From Desulfobacteraceae bacterium (lineage in GTDB: Bacteria > Desulfobacterota > Desulfobacteria > Desulfobacterales > Desulfobacteraceae): 17,328 nt of DNA. Positions 7,304 through 15,100 of the stretch are shown piece after piece. The notes under the pieces are model-generated. The model was not told the origin of the DNA and searched no databases. It saw only the letters and a list, made by a program, of their open reading frames with translations. The first letter of the stretch is position 1. The number at the start of each line of letters is the position of its first letter. The position numbers were made by a program, and so were the translations under genes. Location: contig JAFLJU010000263.1 of assembly GCA_022712835.1 (NCBI GenBank), forward strand, positions 1-17,328. The letters are read 5' to 3'.

Positions 7304-8035
7304 TTATTTTTTTACCGCCACATATCCACCAAAGAGATAGGCTTGAAAAAACTTATAGACTTTCTCAAAACCTGCTTCTTTCAGTAGTGATTCAATACGG
7401 ATTTGAGGTATGAAGTGTACCTCTTTTTCCCTTATGACAAATTCTTCTCTAACTTTATCGGTTGCGCCTCTTTTAAAAAACTGCTGATTTTTCCAAGCTG
7501 TATTGAGAGTGTTGTATTTATCTGAACCAATTTTTCCTTCAATATCAACAAGAACTATTGGTGCACCAGATTTTAACCTTTCTGCAATTCTTTGTAGGAA
7601 ATTTAATTTCTTACCATTATCTGGGAGAAATTGCATAACCAAAATAGATGTTGCAGCATCAAACTCTTTTTCTGTGACATCATTAATTAGACCCTGGACA
7701 AGAGATATCCTGTTTCCCAAAGAAGCAGATTCGACCTTTTTTCTTGCTATAGTAAGCATCGACTCTGCTGGATCAAAACCTGTAAAAGACCAATGGGGAT
7801 TGTTCTGTGAGCAGTCAATTATTTCCTTACCTGTACCAGCACCCGCAACCAATACTTTTGCATCTTTATTCAGTTGTCCCCTAAGAAGGTGCTGAGTTAA
7901 TTCATAAATAGAATCGTAAGCAGGGATTATTTTATGTGCAGTGTCATCATATTCATTGGACCATTCACCATCAAAATCTATTTGTTTTTCCATACTATTA
8001 AATTCCTTTACAATATCTCTATTATTGTTTGCCAT
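7304..8035 (-). CDS. Class I SAM-dependent methyltransferase
   Basis: A 243-residue protein. Motif I is VLVAGAGTGKEI (about 61-72), the SAM-binding glycine loop. FTGFDPAESML (about 84-94) carries the acidic residue at the end of strand beta2. NRISLVQGLINDV and FDAATSILVMQFL follow as later Rossmann-fold strands, and a helical insertion lies near the C-terminus. The general layout resembles CmoA/UbiE-like small-molecule methyltransferases, but the substrate cannot be inferred. It is AT-rich, has no convincing ribosome site (AGTCAAT before ATG) and sits between two hairpin elements that look like cassette boundaries, so it was probably acquired. No partner gene nearby hints at a pathway. Methyltransferase fold: confident. 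Substrate: unknown. Confidence 0.9.
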   Translation of the reverse strand: MANNNRDIVKEFNSMEKQIDFDGEWSNEYDDTAHKIIPAYDSIYELTQHLLRGQLNKDAKVLVAGAGTGKEIIDCSQNNPHWSFTGFDPAESMLTIARKKVESASLGNRISLVQGLINDVTEKEFDAATSILVMQFLPDNGKKLNFLQRIAERLKSGAPIVLVDIEGKIGSDKYNTLNTAWKNQQFFKRGATDKVREEFVIREKEVHFIPQIRIESLLKEAGFEKVYKFFQAYLFGGYVAVKK

Positions 8036-8070
8036 TATTGACTATTATTAAAATAATTTCATTTTTCAAG

Positions 8071-8164
8071 ATAATGCCGAGTTGAGCTGCGACTAATCAG
8101 GATGTCTGCTCTAACTCGTTGTTCTATGTGCCTGCGGCGGGCGATAAACTCAACTCGGCATTCA
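8071..8164. repeat. Large palindromic element, possibly a degenerate attC site
   Basis: Two perfect 14-bp inverted arms, AATGCCGAGTTGAG (8073-8086) and CTCAACTCGGCATT (8149-8162), enclose 62 nt. The whole is about 90 nt and lies 38 bp upstream of the methyltransferase start. Its gene-proximal end reads GGCATTATC on the minus strand, one base from the GGCGTTATC style of an attC end. An inner CTCTAACTCGTTGTTC also recalls attC left halves. The triplet normally cleaved by the integrase (GTT/AAC) is ATT/AAT here, so the site may be inactive. Alternatively it is an unrelated folded repeat. Confidence 0.5.
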
Positions 8165-8333
8165 AAGAATCAAAGAGCCCCCCTTGATTTTTAAGGGGAG
8201 ACAAAGAAATAGCTCCGCTCTTTCCATTACTATGGATCGTAGTGAGAAAAAATAATAAGTAATCCATATAGGGGAAAAACACAAAAAGCAATCGAGTAAA
8301 ACCTTAAATTTTCGATTTTATTCGATTCTTTTA
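8165..8333. other. AT-rich non-coding stretch at the right edge of the insert
   Basis: No gene is supported on either strand. It contains a small stem, CCCCTT (8180-8185) with AAGGGG (8193-8198), and a short direct repeat TTCGATTTTA/TTCGATTCTT near the end. It finishes where recognisable aroQ sequence begins. It belongs to the inserted, low-GC block. Confidence 0.5.
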
Positions 8334-8402
8334 AAATCAATGGGGTTTTTGAAGAGGAGTTCCTATGGCTTATCATTAACCCCGGTGCCCTGACCAATAC
8401 CT
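8334..8402 (+). pseudogene. aroQ internal fragment
   Basis: Bases 8336-8402 align with aroQ 5514-5580, sharing TCATTAACCCCGGTGCCCTG, the stretch that encodes INPGAL. There are several mismatches and the frame is not maintained into a complete gene. The fragment is joined directly to mqnB sequence at a shared ATACC (8397-8401), with 571 bp between the corresponding words in the intact genes missing. It marks the right edge of the cassette insert. Confidence 0.85.
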
Positions 8403-8805
8403 CCCAAGTCTCCTGTCTGCCCTTTGACCTTATTGAAAACCGGTCCCTGACCCGACAGGGCATTTATTCCATTGACCCAAACCTTTTCGAGCTTTATCAT
8501 GGAATTTTGACCCGGGAATTTAACGACCCCATTGTCCGGGGCAATTTTATCACCGTATCCTCCATTACCGCTTCTTTGGATCAAGGTCAAAAAAATCGTC
8601 AACTTTTTTCCTGTGTCATGGAAGCCATGGAAGGAGCCGCCGCCCTTCATGTGGCGACGTTGTATCATGTGCCCATCATTGAAATCAGGGCCGCTTCCAA
8701 TTTTGTGGGGGAGCGGGATAAGGATAAGTGGGATTTTCCTTTGGCCTGTGACCGGGTCCGGCAGATTTGCGATGTTGTCATTGCCAATGAATTCAAAACA
8801 GCTTG
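8397..8805 (+). pseudogene. Truncated second copy of mqnB (C-terminal half)
   Basis: This matches mqnB 6146-6555 without gaps. The frame is intact to the normal stop and encodes the same EAMEGAAALHV...FVGERD block, with substitutions mainly around DQGQKNRQLF where the full gene has DQAQKYYQFF. The N-terminal half, including the start and the ITGPGVFNTAHAL region, is absent. An internal ATG at 8507 could yield a 99-residue product without a complete active site. No ribosome site of note is seen. Close identity and an undamaged frame imply either recent duplication or homogenisation with the full copy. Confidence 0.9.
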
Positions 8806-8873
8806 AAACAAGCCTAGGCTTGGAGCAACTTGCGTTTACAATAAACACACCTTAAAATAAAGACGCTTTTTTC
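8397..8873. repeat. Right copy of the duplicated mqnB/cyclase-tail segment
   Basis: This is the partner of 6146-6622. It contains the mqnB remnant, the intergenic stretch with the palindrome CAAGCCTAGGCTTG (8809-8822; one base different in the left copy) and the end of the intact cyclase gene. Confidence 0.92.
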
Positions 8874-10285
8874 GAAATAATATAATTTATTTGGAATTTG
8901 TTTTTTTCTGTCAGCTTGAGTGATGCCGGATTCAGAACCAAACCAATAGAGATGGTTCCCGATTCAGTGAGGTTTTCCAGGGAGATGGGTTCCGTGAAAA
9001 TGGTGGCAATTTCATTGAGTATCAGTCCTCCGCCGGTGACGTGAACGGTTGGGGGGATTGTAGCCGCCTCTTTCATGATAAGGCCTCTGGGCAACTTGCC
9101 TATCCAATTGGGCTGGATGGGGAACTCTTTTCCCGTCAGGGTATCCAGGATTATATCCAGTTCCGAAGGTTCTATTTTTTTGAGACTGATTCCCGGGGGA
9201 AGCAGGATATTTTTCCGTGTGATGGACAATTTGTTGCTGCCGACCACCGACTGGGACAGGTTCAGTTTGATATTGATCTGTTCGGGGCCGATGGCATTGA
9301 TCAAGGGTCTTGCCCCGCTGATCAACAGCTTTACGCTGGAAGCGGAAGTGGAGATGATTTCCATTTTCTGATCCGGGTTTATAAATTCCACGGGAACCTC
9401 TTGGGTTGCAAGGGTTTCCATTCCCTTTGAAAAACTAAGCCATATCCCTGTGAAGCAGATGAGACTGATCAAGCCCGCTGCCATGAGTTCCATTGTCTGG
9501 CGGCGGATTCCTTTTCGGGCGGAATCATCCCCTGCATGTTCCTGGAGGATCTTTCCAAGTGCCAGTCGGTTGTGGATGGCATGAGTTTCATTTTCTTTGA
9601 ACAGGGTGATCTCTCCCCGTTCTTCTGAAACAACAATTACCAGAGCATCTGTGAGCTCGGTTAACCCCGAGGCGGCCCGGTGACGGGTTCCAAAAAATGA
9701 AGGCAACTCCTTGCTTTTTGACAAGGGGAGAATCACGCCTGCACTGATAATTCTCTGGCCTTGGATGATGGCGGCCCCGTCGTGCAAGGGATTGTCGGGC
9801 CAGAAAATACTCACCAGCATTTCCTGGGACAGCTTGCCCCTGATGGGAACCCCGCTTTGAACCACACTGTCCATCCCCTGTTTTAAGGGGAGTACTATTA
9901 AGGCTCCGATTTTTTTTCTGGCCAGTTCATAGACACTTTCAACAATAATATTCAAGGGGGTGTTAAATTGATACCGGGGAACTCCCCAAAAAAGGGATTT
10001 CATGCTTTTGGTCTGGAGAACGCTGGAAATTTCATTTCTGAACACAATGATGACAATGAGGGCCGCCACGGTAACAATACCCTGCATGGCCCAGTTTGTT
10101 ATGACCAATCCCAGGTAAACCGCCACCTGATTAATTGCCCATAGGGCACAAATGGCCAGGAGCGCCCGGATAACATTGGTGCCCCTGAAAAGCACATAAA
10201 GGCGAAAGACAATATAGGAGTTCCACAGGATATCCAATGCATCCTGCCAGCGAAATCCTGAGAACAGATAGATAAGGGATTCCAT
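8852..10285 (-). CDS. CdaA-type diadenylate cyclase fused to a YbbR-like region
   Basis: A 477-residue membrane protein. Three hydrophobic helices (about 15-85) lead into a DAC domain with DGAAI (D169-G170-A171) and GTRHRAA (R201-H202-R203), the two signature motifs that bind ATP and catalyse c-di-AMP synthesis. A fourth membrane segment (about 265-285) is followed by about 190 residues with YbbR-like repeats (VPVEFINPDQKMEI, GKEFPIQPNWIGKLPRGL). In Firmicutes CdaA and its regulator CdaR/YbbR are separate neighbouring genes; here both functions are in one chain, with the YbbR part predicted outside the membrane. It starts 6 bp after the DUF2914 gene without an obvious ribosome site, so translation is probably coupled. 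The 3' end is convergent with the mqnB remnant, and pieces of it lie at 6601-6733. Confidence 0.92.
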   Translation of the reverse strand: MESLIYLFSGFRWQDALDILWNSYIVFRLYVLFRGTNVIRALLAICALWAINQVAVYLGLVITNWAMQGIVTVAALIVIIVFRNEISSVLQTKSMKSLFWGVPRYQFNTPLNIIVESVYELARKKIGALIVLPLKQGMDSVVQSGVPIRGKLSQEMLVSIFWPDNPLHDGAAIIQGQRIISAGVILPLSKSKELPSFFGTRHRAASGLTELTDALVIVVSEERGEITLFKENETHAIHNRLALGKILQEHAGDDSARKGIRRQTMELMAAGLISLICFTGIWLSFSKGMETLATQEVPVEFINPDQKMEIISTSASSVKLLISGARPLINAIGPEQINIKLNLSQSVVGSNKLSITRKNILLPPGISLKKIEPSELDIILDTLTGKEFPIQPNWIGKLPRGLIMKEAATIPPTVHVTGGGLILNEIATIFTEPISLENLTESGTISIGLVLNPASLKLTEKNKFQINYIISKKASLF

Positions 10286-10291
10286 AGTTTT

Positions 10292-10741
10292 TTAATCAAC
10301 CATGCTGAATCGTAGGGTTTGTAACAGGATATCATTGCTATCCCATATTTCGACCCGCCAGGGCCCCTTGTCCACGTCTCTAAGTTGTATCCTGCTGAAA
10401 GAGGACCATTTGGGCGGAGAAAGGGTAAGGCGCATGGTGAAAATTAATTTGTCCCGTTTATACCATTTATGGAAAATATAGGTTTTGTTGACAACCGGAT
10501 CAAAATTAGAAAAACAAAACACCTCACCCTGGGAAATGGAAAATACCACCGAAGGGTTTGTGGGTTGAAAATTGTCAATGGATTCACACATGACCGCCTG
10601 AACCAGATTGGCATCTGAAGGGGCCGCACATAGGTTGGTTGTATAAAACACCCCAGAGACCATTAAAAAAGGGACCATTAAAAAAAGGACCATTAAAAAA
10701 ATGGTTCGGTTTATGGGGTGGCTTCCAAAGAATTGTTTCAT
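10292..10741 (-). CDS. DUF2914-type secreted or membrane-anchored protein
   Basis: A 149-residue protein with an N-terminal hydrophobic segment (about 13-35) that is a signal peptide or anchor, and a C-terminal domain with the DUF2914 pattern. That pattern comprises a conserved W near FHKWYKRDKL, LSPPKWSSFSRIQL, GPWRVEIWD and a closing LRFSMVD. DUF2914 has no known activity to my knowledge; it is a small beta-rich domain usually outside the cytoplasm. The ATG at 10741 is preferred over an upstream TTG at 10786 because the signal peptide then has a normal length. The hydrophobic core is encoded by three 15-bp tandem repeats. The gene lies 6 bp before the cyclase gene and 65 bp after the hydrolase gene, same strand, suggesting one operon. 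Confidence 0.8.
   Translation of the reverse strand: MKQFFGSHPINRTIFLMVLFLMVPFLMVSGVFYTTNLCAAPSDANLVQAVMCESIDNFQPTNPSVVFSISQGEVFCFSNFDPVVNKTYIFHKWYKRDKLIFTMRLTLSPPKWSSFSRIQLRDVDKGPWRVEIWDSNDILLQTLRFSMVD
10658..10702 (-). repeat. Three in-frame 15-bp tandem repeats in a signal peptide
   Basis: Units start at 10658, 10673 and 10688 with the word GACCATTAAAAAA on the plus strand. In the minus-strand protein they give FLMVL, FLMVP and FLMVS. Each added or lost unit would change the hydrophobic core by five residues and keep the frame. Confidence 0.85.
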
Positions 10742-10806
10742 GGACCTTACTATAGCGAAACCCCCATTTTTTTCAAGGTAAAACAATAAAGAATGTTCCC
10801 CTAGTT

Positions 10807-11676
10807 TCAGTCAATAGATTTAATAAACTCAAGAATCATGGGCCAGATTTCTTTTTTCGCATTTTGGCTGGCAATGAGCCGGGGGTGGGTATAATTTTCT
10901 TGATATCCATTCTCTTTTGAACACAGAACAAGGTTTTTGGTCAGACTGCCCAGGGAATTGACCAGGGCACGGCAACCGCTGTGCGGTGCAATTGGATCCT
11001 TTGCACCGGCAATGAAAAGGGCGGGGATAAGAATCTTGCCCATGGCCCTGTCATAATCAAAACCGTCTGTTCCCATCCATCTGCCCGTGCGATTCCATTG
11101 GGACCACTGGGTTAGAAAACCAGACACTTCATCTTCGGGTCCCAAACCGGATAATGGCCCTGGAACTTTACCCAGCAGGGTGTTTACCATTGGCACCATC
11201 CGGGTGATCAGTTTTCCGATTATTGTCCTACCCGCCCCTGTGGTTTGGGAGCCCATACCCACAATGGCCTGTATTTTTTCCTGGAAAAGGGGATTTCTTG
11301 CCAGATAGATCAGGGGTAAAAACCCGCCCCCGCTGTGGGCAACCCAACTGCATGTCCGACTGTTGGTCTTTGTCAACACGGTGTGAATGACCCTTGGCAC
11401 ATCGTGGAGCGCAAATCCTTCTGCATCAAGATACAATTGCCCGTATTCACCTAAGCCGTGTCCCGTCCATTCATAAATCCAGCAGTCAAACCCGGCCTCG
11501 TTGAGGAATGCTGCCAGATTTCTGCAGATCAGTGCATTGGAAAAGGTTCCGTGGGTCAGGATCACCGGTGGGTACTGTCTGGAAAAATTTGCATACCGGT
11601 ACAAGGCAATGCGGCTGTTTTTTTCACCCTGGATAAATTCAGGATTTGGCAAATTGTTAGTATGACCTTCAACCAT
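10807..11676 (-). CDS. Alpha/beta hydrolase
   Basis: A 289-residue protein with the alpha/beta hydrolase fold. The oxyanion-hole segment is ILTHGTFSN (39-47), the nucleophile elbow is AHSGGG with Ser115 (a variant of GxSxG with Ala first), the acid is in AGAKDPIAP (Asp227) and the base is in YTHPRLI (His264). YEWTGHGLGEYGQ resembles the lid-proximal region of lysophospholipase/esterase-like members. No signal peptide is evident. It is the first gene of a probable minus-strand operon with the DUF2914 and cyclase genes, and is divergent from the large regulator gene across a 426-bp gap. The substrate is unknown; an esterase, thioesterase or lipase-like activity is plausible. Confidence 0.9.
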   Translation of the reverse strand: MVEGHTNNLPNPEFIQGEKNSRIALYRYANFSRQYPPVILTHGTFSNALICRNLAAFLNEAGFDCWIYEWTGHGLGEYGQLYLDAEGFALHDVPRVIHTVLTKTNSRTCSWVAHSGGGFLPLIYLARNPLFQEKIQAIVGMGSQTTGAGRTIIGKLITRMVPMVNTLLGKVPGPLSGLGPEDEVSGFLTQWSQWNRTGRWMGTDGFDYDRAMGKILIPALFIAGAKDPIAPHSGCRALVNSLGSLTKNLVLCSKENGYQENYTHPRLIASQNAKKEIWPMILEFIKSID

Positions 11677-11935
11677 TCAGACAGATTCTCAATATGAAAA
11701 TTTATTAATATCACCAACGAGATAATCCAATAGAACCCAGTAGAAGAGGATGGCCTATATTCATTTGTTTTGCAAGCTGGTTTGCCAATTCGGGCCCGGC
11801 AGAGTGATCGCACCAAATCGAGGGCGGGAAACTCAAGAAAGAAAATGTGGGGGGCGGTCTGGGTGGATTATTATAGATGCCTTGGCAGATAATTCTGTTG
11901 CATGAAATTATTTTCCTGCAATTGTGGAGAAGAGC

Positions 11936-11966
11936 GTTCCCCTGATTGACAGGGAACTTTTTTTTT
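11936..11966 (+). terminator. Intrinsic terminator with no upstream plus-strand gene
   Basis: GTTCCCCTG (11936-11944), loop ATTGA, and CAGGGAAC (11950-11957) form a stem with one bulged C. Nine T residues follow (11958-11966). It faces the direction of the regulator gene, 136 bp before its ATG. The opposite strand has no T-run at the matching end. Confidence 0.65.
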
Positions 11967-12049
11967 ACTAAGGGATTATCTGCAAGGAGATACTGGTGTT
12001 TTTTTAAATCGGATATTTTCAAAAAAGGAATATCGATTGAGGGACATCA

Positions 12050-12077
12050 TTCATGTTTTTGAAGCGCGGGATATAAT
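12050..12077 (+). promoter_or_regulatory. Possible promoter of the large regulator gene
   Basis: A perfect TATAAT (12072-12077) lies 25 bp before the ATG. The only candidate -35 at a fitting distance is TTCATG (12050-12055, 16-bp spacer), which is weak. A weak -35 would suit a promoter that needs an activator. Confidence 0.35.
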
Positions 12078-12102
12078 GTCGTTAATACGGATAGGGATTT
12101 AA

Positions 12103-15100
12103 ATGTTACAATCCAAGCTCGTTGTACCACGGATCCAAAAAATATTTTCAAGACCTCGCTTGTTTTCAATTCTTGAAAGGATAACAAATAAAAAATTAAC
12201 CCTTGTTGTTGCGGGAGCCGGGTATGGTAAAACCACTTTAATTGCTCAGAAAATCAGCAAGTCTCCATTTAAATCTGTATGGTACCGGCTTGATGAAACA
12301 GATATGGATTTATTGGTATTTGTTCAATACCTTTGCAAGGGATTTGAAAAATACTTTAAGGATGACCCGTTTATTTTTGGCAATATCAAACCAGGTACCT
12401 CTCTGTCGCAAAAACAGAGGGGTCAAATTTTAGAAAATTTGATCGACAAGGTTGAAACCAGCATTAAAGATGATGTTGTATTGATTCTGGATGATTTTCA
12501 TCTTATCCAGGATAACCCGGAAATTTGTAAGTCTATTGAATTTATGCTGAATCATCTTCCCATGACCATGCATATCATCATTATTAGCCGGGTTGAACCT
12601 GATATCCAGATATCCAGGTTGCGGGTAATGCGGGAAGTGATTGAGATAAGAGAACAGGATATCCAATTTCGTATACCCGAAATTGAAGGGCTGTATTCCC
12701 ATGTTTTTAATGTTTCCCTGACCCATAAAAATTTAAACACATTGTATAAAAAAACAAAGGGCTGGGTTGCCAGTCTGATTTTGCTTCAGGCCATTGTGAA
12801 AGATAAGACAAACGAGGAAATTGAAATTGCCCTTGGTCATCTAAAGGGCTCACTCCATGTCATATTCCAATATCTTGAAGAAAATATCTATACTGCATTA
12901 TCCCGGGAAACAAAGGAGTTTTTGATCAAAACATCCCTGCTGGATGAACTGGACCCGAAATTTTGTGATCAATTGCTCAACATCAGCTGCTCCCAGGAAC
13001 TGTGTGAACAATTGGAAAACAGCCATCTGTTGACCTTTCAGCAGACCGGGAGAAAAGCCTTTTACTATCACCATCTTTTTAAGGATTTTTTACAAAACAA
13101 ATTATTAACGATCCTGGGTGTGGAATCACAAAAACAATTATGCCTGGATATTGCCTACCACCTCAAAGAAAACGGGGATAATTTGGCTGCCATACCATTC
13201 TATCTAAAAGGGAGGCAATATACCCTTGCCGCCGCACAGATTTTTGCTCTGGAGGAAAAAATGTTTAATTCAGGACAGATTAACCGAATGAAACATTTTT
13301 TAAATCAACTGCCCGAACCCCTCACTGAATCGATGCCAGGACTTCAATATGTCAAAGCAAAACTCTATTCATTTACCGGAGAACCCCATCTGGCTATGGC
13401 CTGTTTTAACACTGCATTGATTGCTTTCAAAGCGGAAGGTTCAAAGGAAAATATCACTAAATGTCAATTGCAACTGGGATTGAATGCCTATTATACCGGA
13501 GATATACAGGGCGCGGAACTTCATTTTGAAACGATCATAGCCAAGGGAATTGAAAATAAATATTTAGAAACCCTGGGGCTTTTGATTCTGATTTCATCAA
13601 TCCTGGGGAAACTGAACAAAGCAGATGCCTATGCAGATCTGGCAAAAAAAACAATTCAAAAGTTTCATGGGCCAGACCGTAGCCAGCTTCGAACATGGAT
13701 CAGTTTCACCTATTCCTATCGGTTCTATGTTTCCGGAAATTTTCAACAGGCCTATGCCATGAGCATGGACATGCTTGAAAAATACAAACTAAGTGATTCA
13801 CAAATACTGTTGCCCTTTGCATGCCTTCACATTGCACTGCCGGCATATTTTCTTAAAAAATTTAATTCAGGATATGAATGTGCGGTGTCAGGTGTCGAAC
13901 ACCTTAAGGAAATGGGTGTCCAGGATAATCAGACAGGATGGCTGAATTATGCTGTGGCCCTGAATTTAAGTGGTCTCGACCGGGGGGCTGAGGCATTGGG
14001 CTATATTGAAAAGAGCCTTTCCATATTCAAAAATCAATCCAATCTTTGGGGGCAGGCAAGCGCCTGTGACCTGCACCATTTTATACACCTGAAAGCTGGC
14101 AGAATAGACCAGGCAGAACACTGCCTTTTGAAAGGGCTGGACATATTAAAACGTACGGATTTGCCATTTACCAAAGGCATTCTTGAAATTGGGTTATCTC
14201 GGATTAAGCTTTTAAACCAAGCCTACGATCCTGTACCGGGTCTTCTTACCTCTGCCGGAAAAAAGGTTACGCCCTCCAATTTTTATATGTTCAAACACAG
14301 CCTTGTAACCTCACAACATCAAGTGCTTATCGGGAAAAAAGACAAAGCCTGTGAACATTTAGAAAGGGGACTTTGTCTGGCAGAGGAATATGGCTATGAA
14401 CAGCATATTGCCTGTGAGGAGGACTGGATCAATCCGCCTTTGCTGGACCTGTATTCAAGCAAAATTAAACAAGCCGTCATTCAAAGGGTTTTTAATTTAA
14501 GAGGTAAAAAAGGTCAAAACACCTTACTGGGTTATGAAAAAAATCAACCGAGCGCTTTATCAAAGGCTGCAACAATCATTCGCAGACAGATGCCCTGTCC
14601 AAGTAGTCCCGGGCTTAATATTTCTCTTCTGGGCCGGTTCCGACTCGCTCTTGGGGATAACAAATTGTCAGAAAAGGCGTTTAAAAAAAACCTGAGTGCC
14701 ATGATGATCATAAAATATCTGGCGGTTCAGCAAAACAAGGGATTTATCCACCGGGACGAACTCATTGAACTGATTTGGCCTGACCAGGATGTAAAAAAGA
14801 CATCCAAACGATTTAATGTTGCCGTAAGCTTTATCCGAAAACTTTTTGAACCGTCTATCCAACGGGGATGCCCATCTTCTTATCTAATCAAACAGAAAAC
14901 AGGATTCAAACTTGATCCTGGAAATAATGGGTCAGTTGATGTGTCTGTTTTTTTAGATGAAATCAACATCGCCATCAAATCTGAAAATTCAGATATTAAA
15001 GCAGCAATAACGCATTATTTAAGTGCCGAGGCCGTATACCGCGGTCCCTTTTTAATTGAAGATACCTATACACAATGGTGCTATGAACAAAGGGAAATCC

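Larger units (their letters stand above)
11677..12102. other. Divergent intergenic region, no supported protein gene
   Basis: This 426-bp gap separates two divergent genes. Minus-strand open frames inside it (11711-12022 and an upstream extension of the hydrolase) lack ribosome sites and recognisable similarity. It contains a plus-strand intrinsic terminator at 11936-11966 with no plus-strand gene before it, and a TATAAT box at 12072-12077 ahead of the regulator gene. A small RNA or a regulated leader is possible; see the findings. Confidence 0.5.

Noticed and set aside
8230..8463. 77-codon minus-strand open frame
   Set aside because: It is antisense to the aroQ and mqnB remnants and matches the antisense frames of the intact genes.
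8809..8822. Palindrome CAAGCCTAGGCTTG as a terminator between the convergent mqnB remnant and cyclase gene
   Set aside because: There is no T-run on either side, and the left copy has a mismatch in the stem.
11880..11902. Sigma54-like boxes (TTGGCAG ... TTGCA)
   Set aside because: The distance between the GG and GC elements is 14 bp instead of the required 10.
11711..12022. 103-codon minus-strand open frame in the divergent gap
   Set aside because: No ribosome site, low-complexity proline-rich and basic content, no similarity I recognise, and the frame crosses the terminator hairpin.
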